Shown one piece after another: positions 34,250 through 46,214 of a DNA stretch of 64,000 nucleotides. Below the pieces are notes generated by a model, which was given only the letters and a program-made list of their open reading frames with translations, was not told where the DNA came from and did not search any database. Positions within the stretch are counted from its first letter, which is position 1, and every line of letters starts with the position of its first letter. Source of the stretch: Gnetum montanum (Eukaryota > Streptophyta > Gnetopsida > Gnetales > Gnetaceae); NCBI GenBank assembly GCA_015680685.1, contig MNCI01023373.1, positions 1 to 64,000 of the forward strand. Direction: 5' to 3'. The position numbers and the translations under genes were made by a program.

Positions 34250-37203
34250 ACCATGACCTAACTACTCAAAATAGATAGAACATCCTTTGATGGCATGAAG
34301 ATGGTTGAAAAGATCAAATGGTTCTAGGTGGTAGAGCTTCTTGAGATTCCAAAGGATCATCACTAGCTTTGAGCATGTGTAATGGTTGAGGTAGTTATGG
34401 TTGCTACCTCCAATAAAAGGTAAAAGACATCCAATAATGCCTTCATCTTCTTCTCCTTACTCCTAGGATCATTCATAGTCCATGTGACATTGCTAATGTG
34501 GGTTGGAATGGGGATATCCCATGGAAAGGGCATTACTTAGAATAGCTCCTTGACATTGACAAACTAGGTAGAAACCCATTTGCATTTGATATTAAATTCC
34601 TTGATTTCATTTTTTAGCTCTTAGTAGTCATTCATTCTTTTGGCTAGGCTCTTAGTAGTGGATCTTTGATATGTATATTTTCACTTGAGAACCTCAAGTT
34701 TAGTGTTTACCTCCATAAGATTTTGCTTGTTTTTTTTGTAGTGCTTGAACTCAACCTCATACAAGAAGTATGAGCTAGCCACCTACTTTTCTAGTTTTGA
34801 CCATAGCCTTCTGGTAGGTAACATAGATAGGTTTTTGCATCAAATATTGGTAAGCTCCATATATTTATTCATTTCCTCTATCTCTAAATTCTTCAGGTGA
34901 ATTTTTGCTTTATTGTACTAATCAATCCCATCAATGATGGACTACTGTAATTTGCATCCTTTTTGGAGGGTCTTGTTCATCTTTTCCTTTGCCACCTTAA
35001 TATGCTTTTCATTTTCTTCTGTTTGTAGGCTAACTTGGTCTATATATTAATCCTTAACTCATTCAAATTGAAGAGCCTCTAATTTCTAGGTAGCTACCTT
35101 TATTATATCTTTTGAAAAAGGGCATGCACCTCCTCCATTGAGAGGTTTCTATTTTTAGCTACCAATCTTAACTATATGTTTGCTCTTGCTAGTTGCACCT
35201 ACTATTGATGGATAAAATTAGTTAACTATTGTTTATGCATATCAACATTTCATAGGTGATGGTTTTTTGGGATCAACTGTACATTCTACTAGCAAGTCAA
35301 ATGCAAGGCCTTCTAAATTTTATGCTAGGTGGCCTCTACTAAGGATTAGTAGAATAATTTCATCTCCATCACATCATAAATCCCTCTCATCTTGGTGTGA
35401 AGTTATTCAAGAGATTTATCTCCTATTAATGCTAAGTTGAAAAATGTAGGGTCAACAATTTGGGCTTTAAATTTAGCAACCTTAATAGCCAAGTGTTCAT
35501 TCAGTGCCTTGGCTATCTCGAGTTGCTCCTCCAATATAATACTTGTGCCCCTTACCTATAGTAGCTCCTACTAGACTATAGTGATATTATTTGGGAGATC
35601 AAAGATATCCAAAGATAGTTGCCTAGTTCCTACCAGTTGGTGCAGCAGTTGTTCATGTTGTGTTGCACTTAATCTATTACTTATGGTCCCTATAGATGTT
35701 TGCACATCTTTAAGTGTAGTGATGCTTGGTATAGACAGTGCAAGTGCATTAAGGATTTTAGAGATTTTGTCAGTAACCACCTTAGCTACTATTTCTTATC
35801 CTTGGTGCTGCATCACTAGTACTATTTTCCCCTCACCTTCCTCCAAGATCAACAAGAAGGTCGTAGCATTCTCAAAATTATCTGGGAGTTGCTACTATTT
35901 TGAGATAGATACCATTACCTCGCTGGTGTTAGGATTTGACCTCATGGAAAATTGCATTAATTGGACTAAGAAAATGGATCCACTTTCCCCTACTAGGATA
36001 ACTGTTCATGCCATCTCATTCAAGTGACTCATCACTAGCTAGTACATGAATAGGTCTCCACCACTTGTGCCTGCTTGTTGCTCTTGCTCACTTAAGAGCC
36101 ATTCTTAGTACTCATGCAACTGTTGGAATGTTGTGGCAATGTTTGACATAATTTTCTAAGTGGTAGGTGGAGGTGATGACTACCACTCCTCTTCTTGGAT
36201 TTTTGTTGTAGGAATTTTTTCTTTCATCATCTCTATCCAATTAGTAGTTGAAGTTCGTCAGATAACATTGTTAGTATAGCAAACTATTCCTCTCCTCTGA
36301 CATAATTTTTTGATGAGGCATGGAAAAGGGAGTGCCTTCCTTCCACATTCATTCTCCTTGAATTAATTCTCTATATCTAGATAGATTAGGCATGAATGAT
36401 TAACTAAGAATCTTCCACTTTGAGTGGTACATATATGGGTAGAAAAGATAGTGATCTTACTGGGCCTCACTATGAGTTGTAGGTGAAAGGCCAAAATCTT
36501 GTAGTGGATTCTTTTTGCTAGTGTGAACACATTGTACTCCTTGCAATTGATACCATAATACCACTAAATCCATTTCTTTTTTATGTTGGGGTCTACCTAC
36601 ATCAAAATCTTGGTGAAATTTTCCATATTTTTAGGTAATCCAAGTGTCGCTGCAATGGCCTGCACCAAGTAGGACACTGTAGTATCCTTTATTTTGACCA
36701 TTGAAATGGCCTACACCAAGTAGGACATTGAAATGTCCTTAATTTTAACTGTTAAATTGGCCTACCTATTATTCTAAAATAAGAACATCTTTCCCATATA
36801 CCAATCCCTACTGGAAGTTATAATTGGCGATATGGGAGAGGTCTTTAGTTGGTCTTGTACCTCTGTAGGTGCTTGCTCTAAGAAAAAACCAAAGTTCAAC
36901 TCTTGGAGAACTACCTTCTAGACCTCCTTTGATCTAATTTGAGGTAGGAAAGCCTTCTTCAAAGTCATCTCAAGGTTTTCTTATTGAGCTGGTGCCTTAT
37001 CCTAGTGGAATTTTCCTATTGTTGCCACTTATTATGGAATTTGATTAATAGACTCTTCTTTAGCCTCTTTCCTAAGAGGTCTTGTGATATGGATTGCAAT
37101 TGATTCTTCCTAGGCTTGTTCTTGGCCCCTTCTCATTCTTGGTCATTTCTCCCTTGGTTGAGATGGTCCTCTTTCCTACATGTATTTTCCTTTTGGTGCC
37201 ATC
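34250..37203 (-). pseudogene. Third ORF of element B (conserved in element C), function unknown
   Basis: A likely start ATG at 37203 gives MAPKGKYM and a basic N-terminus. About 980 codons follow with many stops. Key blocks are VVLQELNFGFFLEQ (near 36885), ITSSRDWYMGKMFLF, VKIKDISMSYLV, KWI-WYYGINCKEYNVFTLA and RIHYKILAFHLQ. The last third is charged and heptad-like, probably coiled coil, with one 69-codon open piece at 35571-35780. The same blocks recur in the same order in element C (57540-58167). No signal peptide or membrane span is obvious. Athila-type elements carry an extra ORF here, often called env-like, but I cannot match its motifs. Confidence 0.6.
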
Positions 37204-39319
37204 TACGATCACAACACATTCATGGATTAGTAGATATAATGTGCAACTTAAAGAAAATTTTTGATTTCTTATCTTATTAATTAGTTACACTTGGCTACAA
37301 TTGTATTATGTATAATTTGAAAAGGTTTATTGTAAGTGCATTGGAGCTCATTGAAAAGGTTTAACTTATGTAATTTGATGTTTGAATATTGATTTTTTAG
37401 TTAAACCTTTAGGAAAGTCAGAAAAATGTTGAAAAATGTTCTATAAAAAATGTCACATTTGTGGTCCCCACAACGAAGAGCTTACCTCTAGGAACTACAT
37501 GGTTAGGAAATAGAGTGATTTGGATAAACAGTTAGGAAGTTATGGGCTTTGGAAGGTTTTGGGCTTTGAAAATTTCAAAAATGCTTTTTGCATTTATGAG
37601 AAAACATGACATGTTCTAAGGAGGGTCACACATATATATAGTATTTTTTTGCACTACATTGATGTGGTCATGTATATGAGGCCTCATATACACATTGGCT
37701 TTGTCAAAGGGGCCCTATTTATGGGGTCAATAAACAAAATTTTTAAATTTGAATATTTCAAGAAATATAAGGAATTTTTGAATGAATTTCAGGTCTATGG
37801 AGTTTCAAAAAAGATAGGAATACGGTGAAATCATTAAAGAGGGTCTTTGAAAGTTGAAAAATTCAAAAGGTTAATGGAAAATGCATGATTTAAACAAAAT
37901 ACTTTAAAGAAGCACACAATCAGATGTAGAAGATGGATGCATGAAAGATTCTTATTGTAATGATGCCTAAGGATAAGATGCCTAATGAACCCATCCAAGA
38001 GATATGTAAGTGGATCCTTACAATAGCAGGCACATGGCTTGTTTGCCATTGCATAACCTCAACCTAAGAAGTCCATGGGCCTCTGAGGTGATTAATGGTT
38101 GATGAAAGTTAGGGACCAAAACTTGAAATATTCTACCAAAGAATTCAAGTACATCAAATAATGATATTGAATAAGAACATGAAGACCAACATTGAGGTGA
38201 GTTATGGGTAGCATGGATGGATGATGGAAATGGTGAAATGGGGTTTCAAATTGAGTTCATAAGAAGTCCCTTGTGCTTTTGTGATTAAATGACCTAGGAA
38301 AATCCATCCTTAGTCTAGGCCAAAACCAACTACTTTTAATGACTTTGAATCATCACTTCAAGATTGAACCATCTCCCTGAGATACAAGAGTGCTTTCATA
38401 GAACAACCGCTATTCCTTAAAGAGAAGAAAAGAGAAGTAGGATGTGTGAGAGGGTCTTAGTTAGAGAGGACCTTTAGGCATGGGTAACATGTCTTTCTAG
38501 TGCCATAACCAATGCTTATAGCCCATTTATTTGTCTAAGGGGTGTGCCTTGAATTTCCATCATATATATATATGTGTGTGTGTGTTATTTTTTCTTCTTC
38601 TTTTTTTAGATGGAAACCACACCATGCAAAGACTTATTTAACTTCCTATTATTAGTTAACAAAGAATAGAAAAAAATACATGAAAATACTTGTCCACCCA
38701 TGTAAGTAGAAGACTAAAAAACGTATTGAGTTCCCTTGAATTCATACCCTATTCAAAGTATTGAATCCTTCCTAATTCTAGAGACCACCAAGGTCACAAA
38801 TTTAGTAAAAGTTTAATTAATGAAAGGGACTTCATACATCCAAAACAAGAAGAACCATAGAATTTCTAGATGCATGGATGATGTGGACTCATTCCCTATT
38901 CCATGAAAAAGAAACCATGTCATAGCCATTGATAGAAAACCTCAAAAATAGAAACTAGATATTAGCAAACAAAACATTAATCACAAACCACCATTAGCAA
39001 TAGCTACAACATCATTGTGTCCTATTGGCATAAAGCACATTTATTAATAGGAATTAGAAAATCATACTAAAAGAAAACAAAATAGAATATATAAAAAAGT
39101 GTATAATATTAAAAAAAATTAAATTTACTAATGATTATGTAAAATAAAAAAAATTTTAAAATAAAAAAATGGTGTAAAATAGGAAAAAGTTTTAAAATCA
39201 AAAATGTATAAAATAAATAATTTACAAAAATAAGAATTTGTAAAATAAAAAATTGAATAATTGAGGAGACATGTATATGATTAGCATGGATGGACATCTC
39301 CCTCACAACTAATTTGAAA
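37204..39319 (-). other. Spacer between integrase and third ORF of element B
   Basis: Mostly AT-rich, with a T/A low-complexity part at 39100-39250 and a (TA)n(TG)n microsatellite at 38563-38585. On the minus strand it opens with a gagggagatgtccatc block just after integrase and later has agaaagacatgttacccatg. Both have counterparts in element C (55635 and 56297), so the spacer itself is conserved in the family. Confidence 0.6.
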
Positions 39320-40760
39320 GGAGGAGATCAAAAAACTTGAGTGTGGTTGTCTGTTTGTTAAGGTATTTGTTGTACTGGGTTGCTTGGGCTTATGGAAAGA
39401 CTTTCCTTGTTGGTTGTTGATTAACTACCTTTTGTTTGGGCTTTCAAGTTTGTATATGATCATGGACCTAGAAGAAAAGGCTTCAGAAATTATATAAGAC
39501 CCTTTCGCAATGTTTGAAATTTAGTTCATTGAGGTACATGCGTGGGGTTTTAGTTGAGAACATTATCTCCTGGTTGAAGCTTGATCCTTTTGATTCCTAG
39601 GTGATGTTGGTGTTTGTCAAATGCCTTGTGCACTTCATTCAAGGATAGGGCTAACAATCAATTTTTATATAGCACAATTAGGTTGATCAATCTTTCCTTT
39701 TGTGCTAGACTTAGGTCAAGATCAAAGTCATAGGCTATTGAGAGTGTACGAAGCTCAAATTGAATTAGGAGCATTGGAATTTTTTGATATACCAACTCAT
39801 AGGAAAAGTCAATAGGAAGCTTCCATGTTGAGTGGTAGGCCCAAAGGGCATTGTTGAGTTTCGTGCTCCAATATCTCCTATATTTGCTAATAGTTCCTAT
39901 TAGAATCTTTGTGATCTTTCTATTAGTAACCTCTACTTGACTATTGGCTTGGGGATGATAGGGTGTTGTTAATTTATGTTCAACCCCCAAGTGTTGCATG
40001 AGTTTCTGAAAAGTAGCACCTATAAAATGGGTTTTTTTTTCAGAAATTAGTACATGTGACACCCCAAACCTATCCACAACATTTTGTTCTACAAATTGAG
40101 AAATAGTGGATGATGTATAATCAATGATAGTTGTTGCTTTTGCCAATTTGGTATAGTAGTCAATGGCTACGATAATATAGGCCTTTCTGTTGGATATGGG
40201 TGTGATGGAATCCATGAAATCCATGTCCCATATGTCAAAGTATCTTAATAGTTGAATCTACTATTGAGGATCCTCCATTGGTGTAGTTATCCCACCATCT
40301 CGTTGACAACATTCAGAAGATCAGACAAATAGTTGTGCATCTAGAAAGATTATGGGCCAATAGCATCCTATCATTAGGATTTTTATGGCTATGCATTTCA
40401 CTACATAGTGGCCTTTGAAAGGGCCTTTGTGAGCATCCTAGAGAACATGTAGTTGATTAGCATTAGGTACACACCAATGAATAAGGCCATTAGTGCACAC
40501 CTTGTAAAGGTGTCCATTGATTTCCATGAAGTGTTTGGTCTAATGAAGAAACTACTATTTCTTCTTGTAGTCCAAATCTTGTGGCATATTCTGAGTAAGA
40601 AGATAAGTGAGGATGCCATCATACCATTTTGGCATATTCTGTAGATACTTGTTCATTTTTTGCATTAGTAAAGAGAAGTTCATCAGGAAATTGGTTAGAA
40701 AGCATGCTTTCTACCTCTTTATCATCCCATCATAACTAAGATAAGTGATTAGTGACCATG
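39320..40760 (-). pseudogene. Element B integrase
   Basis: The N-terminal HAHKGPFKGHY-type zinc region lies near 40410-40450. The core is open at 39658-40224. It starts MDFMDSITPISNRKAY with the first Asp, then VLISEKKTHFIG, where the second catalytic Asp is replaced by Glu, and NSQVEVTNRKI with the Glu kept. LNNALWAYHSTWK and a C-terminal AFDKHQHHL...LQPGDNVL region follow. It is typical of the non-chromoviral Athila/Tat group, with no chromodomain. Confidence 0.85.
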
Positions 40761-40799
40761 TTCTTAGTTTCTTTTTGATCTAACATTGTGAGATTGAAT

Positions 40800-41120
40800 T
40801 CTTGTAAGATCACTAGTCACTATATGAAATGGGAGTTCACTATTGGCTCATTCACAAGGAAGTAGATGACATTATAATCAATGTGTACAAACACTTTATA
40901 TTCAAGCACATAGTACTTGAACTTTTCCAGAGCATACACCATGGCCATCAATTCTTTCCCCATTGTGATGTAATTGAACTGTGCATCCATAATGCTTTGA
41001 TTCACATAGTAGATGTAACATGGACATTTCTTGTCATCCATCTACATAAATATAGCTCCCAAGGCATAATTAGATGCATTTTTCACTACATGAAATGGTA
41101 TGGACTAGTCAAATGGCCAT
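40800..41120 (-). pseudogene. Element B RNase H
   Basis: The 73-codon open part (40820-41041) reads MDDKKCPCYIYYVNQS, then FNYITMGKELMAMVYALEKF, YYVLEYKVFVHIDY and VNEPIVNS. These are the usual gypsy RNase H blocks (YTTTEKELLAVV and VYTDH in the family). Upstream is the link from RT with ASNYALGAIF. Confidence 0.85.
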
Positions 41121-41990
41121 AGAATTAGAGTCTCTATGAGCTTCTACTTGATGCTCAAGAATGTATTTTTGCAGTCTTTGTTCTAAGTGAATGGAGCATC
41201 TTTCTTTGTTAGCTTCACCAATAATTTTGCAATCTTAGAGAAATTCTCTATAATTCATCAGTAGTGGCTAGTGTGTTCAAGGAATGATCAAATATTTTTC
41301 ATGATTTTTGGTTGATGGGTGATTCCTTGGATGATTCTTATCTTTTCAAGGTCTACCTCAATTCTTGACTAAGAAATTCTATAACTCAATACAATGTCTT
41401 CTTTGACCATGAGATGGCTCCTTTGCCAATTGAGCTATAGATTTGTTTTCATACATCTTTTTAGTACTTGCTTAAGGTGGTTCAAGGCTTGCTTAAATGT
41501 CACATCATAAGTGGAGATTTCATTTGTAAAGACTTCCACTTTTCTAATGATTTGCTAGTGAAAGATGCTTAAGATCAAACATTGAAAAGTGGTAGGAGCA
41601 TTGCATAGACCAAAAGGCATCTTATGATATTTAAAGCTCCTCCAATGACTTGTGAATTTTATTCTGGCCTAGTATTATGGTGCAATATGGATTTGGTTAT
41701 AGCCATTATAACCACTAGACAACCATAATTGCAACACCTGATCAACGAATGACAATGAAAAATGATCTTTGAATGTTTCCATGTGTAATAGCCTAATGTT
41801 AATACAAAATGACCATTTGCCATCTCTCTATGAGTGGGCTAACCTAGTCACTATCCACAATGGGATAGATAAACCCTACCATAAGGAGTTGCTTAATATC
41901 CTCTTTGATGATTTGCTTTAATTTTTGGTTCAACCACCATTGTGGTTTCCTCCTTGGCTTCATGGATAGATCATTATAAATGTAGTGCTA
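41121..41990 (-). pseudogene. Element B reverse transcriptase
   Basis: Minus-strand reading gives MVGFIYPIVDSD, then DHFSLSFVDQVL and SGYNGYNQIHIAP. The MPFGLCNAPTTFQ block (41595-41620) is intact. The palm motif at 41519-41530 reads FTNE where relatives have FxDD, so both catalytic Asp are lost. Several frameshifts and stops are present. Confidence 0.85.
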
Positions 41991-42549
41991 GAATATCTAT
42001 CGATCAATTCTAGTAAGTTTAGGATATGACCAGGCAAAGGTTGTTGGCCATCTATTGATCACTTTCAATAGTTTTTCTTTTTTATTGGGAGAAAGGTTGG
42101 CATTAAGTATGATTGGCTTGTTATTTTTCAAGAATGCATATCCCATGCTAGTAGGTAGATCTTTCAATTCTAGTGCATCTTATTTGAAATTCTAAGGAAT
42201 CTCAAACTCTTCCCAATTGGTATCATCATTTTCATTAATAGAGAGTTGGTGATGAACTTGCTCTAGTTCATTTATGCATGCAACATAAGGGTATGGTAGG
42301 CTCTCAGTAGGTTCCATGCATATTGTGTTACTTTCAAGATTAGTGGTTAGCCATTGGGCATCCTCTTGTTTTATGGTTGTTATGTATAGACAACGTTGAA
42401 TATCTACTTCATGTGCATACTACCTACATGTAGAAATAGATGCTCATTTAACTTACTAGAGTTTTTGCATGTAATTGCACCTAGCATCACTATATGCAAT
42501 GCATTTTTTATGGAAAGATCTTTGATGCTCATTATTGGATTAACAATTC

Positions 42550-42810
42550 TTAGTTTAAAAGTCCCCCTTATAGTTCTTAATCTTGATTATTGAAAAATTG
42601 GTAGGATAAGACCACCCATAGGCAATGATCACAATGTGTTCTACTAGTCTCAATGAAATAGTAATGAACTAATATGCCAATTCTAATTAAATATTACTCT
42701 TCCTGAAAGGTGGCAAGTTCCAAGTAGTATACATCACATGAAAAATTGAGCTAGCACTAAAACCTAAATCAAGAAGAGATTTACATGATTCATTCCAAAC
42801 AATTTGTAAA
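42550..42810 (-). pseudogene. Element B aspartic protease
   Basis: The frame KSLLDLGFSASSIFHV corresponds to the LLDTGASVN active site of gypsy proteases, with Thr changed to Leu. A LELAY...LRLVEHIVI and YPTNFSIIKI pattern follows, as in the family. It lies between gag and RT as expected. Confidence 0.65.
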
Positions 42811-43899
42811 TAGATAACTAGACTCCTAGGATTAGCTAACTTCTTGGAAAGGTTGCTAGCTCAGATTTAATCAAATATAACATGAGTGAGCATGACATTA
42901 TAGATGTTAGGAGACATTTTTCTTGAAGGGTTCCCAATGGAATGGTTTGTAGAGGATGAGGTAGGAGTAGGATGACAAGCCACATTAGTTTGTGAGGGAC
43001 TAGTAGGATTGCTGGATTGGAATAATGATCTTTTATGAGCATGAGGTTTTGAACCACTTGGTTGATGAATTAGTTGTAGATTTATGGCCTTGGTAGCATT
43101 GCATTATTGCAATTTTTTAGGAGTTCACCCTACATGGATGGAGTAGGTAGTAGCTACATTGAGGACGGAGTAGGTAGTAGCTACATTGAGGATGGAGTAA
43201 TATATGTAGCAATAGGACGAGAATAAGGATATAATGTGGTATCTATCTTAGAATGTGAAGAATGAGCTCTAAAGTATTTAGGACAATAGTAGTGATGTTG
43301 GAAAAGAGAAATGAGAATAAAAAAGTAATGTGGAGATAGGGGTTGTTGAATGTAATACCCATATAGATCTAGTTGTCTATAAGGGTACTTCTACCCTGGC
43401 AGTGGTAGCTTCCATGATTGTGGGTGTTGCCACTATTAATATTGCTTATACTATTATGCTGGAGTTCCACTTGGATAATACTGTGGTTGTTGATGGAACT
43501 ATCTGAGATTTCAACACAGATAAGGCATCTTCTCAGTGTTTGTCTTTTTGCTAGTTGTGGATTCAAAGCCTACACCACAAAGTCTTGTAAGAGTGACAAA
43601 ATGGGACAACATCCCTTAGAATGTTCATATTAGTAGATCTCACATCCACCATCATCATCTCATTTAGTTTCTATAACTTTCTTTACTATAGAAATCTTGC
43701 CCTTACCCCTTTGATTGACATGTTTAGCTTTGTTTAACCTCTTATAGTCATAATTACTACCATGTTCTTTGGACTCTTTAGTAATTTTTAGGACAGCTAG
43801 AAATCTAATTTTCATAGAGTCCCATAACTAATGTACCCTAGCAAAAACTTTCAGAAGTAAATTTTTGAATTAGAAAGGTTTTCTAATTCACCACTTCAT
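42811..43899 (-). other. Gag-protease linker of element B, with a 27-bp duplication
   Basis: No firm motif is seen; stops are frequent. A 27-base unit containing gagtaggtagtagctacatt occurs twice in tandem (43137-43163 and 43164-43190), differing by one base. In frame this is a duplicated nine-residue segment. Confidence 0.5.
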
Positions 43900-44460
43900 T
43901 AAGTGATGATTTCTCCTCATTGTCACAGAATTGGATCTCCCTCTTATGAATGAAAGGATCTTACTTGTATTCTTGTACACTTTTGCATTTCCTCAACTCT
44001 CCTTCTTCTTTTGCTACTTAATTGATCAGCCTTTGGATTTGATGGCCTCTAAATTCTAAGAGTCTTCCTTGGCCATAGATCCCAAGAGTTCTTCTCACTT
44101 CAGAGCAGAGCCCATCTATGATGTGTTAAAGTTGTTCCTATTAGGAGTAACCATGCTAAGGGAATTCATGTAATAAGGAATAATATCTATCCATGGTAGC
44201 ATCCAAAGACTCTTGTGTTCCTTAATTTCAACCATGGATTTACCTTCTCAGATTGGATACTCGGAAGTACATTTGATGCTTATCTTTAAATAGTTCAAGC
44301 ATCATACTTCATGGACGAATTGATTTCATCTTCAAGGACTAGTATCAAATTTTTGCTTCTTTGATGAGTGTCTTCAGAAATAACTTAATCTTTTGCCAAT
44401 CATTTTTGATATTTTGCAAGGAATAGCTCCTTTGAACTTGGAGATATTGTTCATGTATAG
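43900..44460 (-). pseudogene. Element B gag (retrotransposon gag domain)
   Basis: Minus-strand blocks: SLQNIKNDWQKIKLFLKTL, then MDRYYSLLHEFP-HGYS, HIIDGLCSEVRRTLGIYGQG and VAKEEGELRKCKSVQEYK. The same blocks occur in element C (54540-55080), for example MDRYYSLLHRCPGHGFSQ. This is the capsid domain of Athila/Tat-like elements. Stops and frame changes are present. Confidence 0.8.
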
Positions 44461-45540
44461 CCTCTTGATCTAGCTATTCTTTATGTGCTTGGTAGGAATT
44501 CTCACCGCTTTTGTAATGTTTAGCATGCTTTGGATGGTGAGAAAAGGCTCATTGTAGCCAGGGTTCTCATGCCTATGATGCCCTTTGCTACCCCTTCATT
44601 CATGATTACATGCCTATCTTGAGTGCCTATGCCCTAGATCTTAACTTTCCCAATGATCCCTACCATCATCTTGATCCCATTGATCAGTTGCATCATGATC
44701 ACATTCCTTGTGGTTGCATTTAGAGCTAGAAGAGGAAGAAGATGATGATGAAGGTGAAGAGGAAGGAGAAATAGTATCATCATGATGCTTATCACCCCCT
44801 CTTTGGTGTTTGTGGCCATGATCATGTTGCTTGTCTACATCCCTACCTTGACTCTCTTCCTTGGATCTCCCTTTTATCATGGGATATATTCTTTCCAAAA
44901 ATAGGATTATGTATTGTAGACTGTAGGTTTTGGTTTTGAGCTCCTTCACTAAAGTCAAATAGAGGAGTTTCTCTATATGATAAATCCCTAGAGAAGGGTT
45001 CTGCATCATCTTTTTGATACATCAAGAATGGAGAATGATTGGATCACTTTCCTGTCATAGATTCATAACATTGCTCTAGCTATCAATCACTTAAACATTA
45101 TGCATTGGTGGGATGATAATCCTTGGAATTACTATCCTACATGACATATTTAGCATGAATCCCTTGGATGACCAACTACATAAGATTTTGTTGAAGCATT
45201 GTAGGATTGAATCAATCGAGTGGAAACATAATGTTGCCCTCCATGTTTCACCATCATAATAGATCATCTTGGTGTAGGATAAAGGTGAAATTGGGTACAT
45301 ACTGATAAAGATGAGCATATACCACTCTATATTGCTAGGGCACCTACTGATTTGCTCCATCAAACTTCAGTGGAAAATCACTTATGTGAGAAGAAGACAT
45401 CTTGTATTAGAAGATAAGAAATGTAGTGTGCTTTCTTATAATTCTTGTAGTTATTTTGATATATGATATGAATTTATGATTAATTCCAATGATGTTAATT
45501 AATTTTTCACTAAATCCTAGATAGCACATGTAACAAACAT
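44461..45540 (-). other. Leader and N-terminal gag region of element B
   Basis: Three overlapping minus-strand frames are open over 44641-45025. One encodes a Ser/His-rich stretch, which comes from a gaagatgatgatga-like low-complexity part. The stretch at 45091-45363 is open but unrecognised. It lies between the primer site and the conserved gag domain, so part of it is probably the start of gag. Confidence 0.4.
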
Positions 45541-45563
45541 AAGATCCTTGACAATGTCACCAA
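45541..45563 (-). promoter_or_regulatory. Primer binding site of element B (tRNA-Asp type)
   Basis: On the minus strand the bases after the LTR read ttggtgacattgtcaagg. Athila/Tat-type plant elements often have ttggcgccgttgccgggg, complementary to tRNA-Asp. The differences are nearly all C-to-T or G-to-A changes. The same site in element C reads ttgacaccattgctaggg. Confidence 0.75.
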
Positions 45564-46207
45564 TGATGAGCAATGAGTATACCCTAGACCCAACCATACA
45601 AATTACCAACTTTCATGTGCAATCTAGTTGAATTTTGTAGACCTTAAGTTCCTATGTATGCTAGTTCTAGAACGTGAAATCTAATTGTGAAAATAATTGT
45701 CTTTTCAACTACACTTGTGAAGCTTAATTATATGGTTAAATGTAATTGGAGTACATGATTTTTATTTTTTTATATTTTATTCATCTATGAATTAATAAAA
45801 AGTTGAAACGTAATTTATTAACCAATTTAACTAATGTAATTACTAATTAATAACTAACTATCTTTACATAAGCATCTGATCCCACTTTTCTTACACATCA
45901 TAAATGTATACAACACTGCTAGGTTACCAAGCATTAAGTGCTACTAGGAGTAGCAAGCATTGTACGTTATGCTTGAAGCGGTCATACTTATGTATTTAAT
46001 CTATTTAGCTTAATTAGTTAAGTAATTAAAGTCTTACTTATCTCAATTAATTGCTTAATTAATAAAAATAGTAAATGTAGAAATAAATCATTAATCTATT
46101 CCAAGTGCTACAAGGCTTGATGAAAAGGCTTGTCTTTATTGTCATTCACACTGGTGTGCTCAAGTACATCAATGCTCAAATAAAGATCTGTACACTATCT
46201 AACTCCT
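45564..46207 (-). repeat. Element B 5' LTR, truncated at an assembly break
   Basis: In reverse it aligns with the C LTR at 53320-53757: tgcttggtaacctag-agtgttg, gatgcttatgt and the end tggttgggtctaggg...catca. The B 3' LTR fragment (33438-33575) matches its first 150 bases. It stops at the N at 46208, so its U3 start is missing. Confidence 0.8.
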
Positions 46208-46208
46208 N
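46208..46208. other. Single N, assembly join
   Basis: One N separates element B's LTR from the gag of element E. The next bases hold gggccatgtt twice within 25 bases. The rest of E's 5' LTR, its primer site and the start of its gag are missing here, so sequence has probably been lost at this join. Confidence 0.8.
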
Positions 46209-46214
46209 AGGGCC

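Larger units (their letters stand above)
33438..46207 (-). mobile_element. Element B: Athila/Tat-type Ty3/gypsy element with a third ORF
   Basis: Reading on the minus strand: 5' LTR (45564-46207), tRNA-Asp-type primer site, gag, protease, RT, RNase H, integrase, spacer, long third ORF (37203-34250), then a 3' LTR end at 33438-33575 that matches 45564-45712. It is about 12.8 kb, close to the size of Athila-type elements. No second RNase H or chromodomain is seen. Another LTR and an assembly gap lie in the 3' LTR. All ORFs carry stops. It seems to have landed in the U3 of element E's 5' LTR. Confidence 0.8.

Noticed and set aside
38563-38585. Functional promoter at the TA/TG run
   Set aside because: A simple microsatellite inside the spacer of element B; no other promoter signal is nearby.
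44634-45025. Three minus-strand genes in overlapping frames
   Set aside because: Low-complexity gat/gaa repeats open several frames at once; only a gag role is plausible by position.
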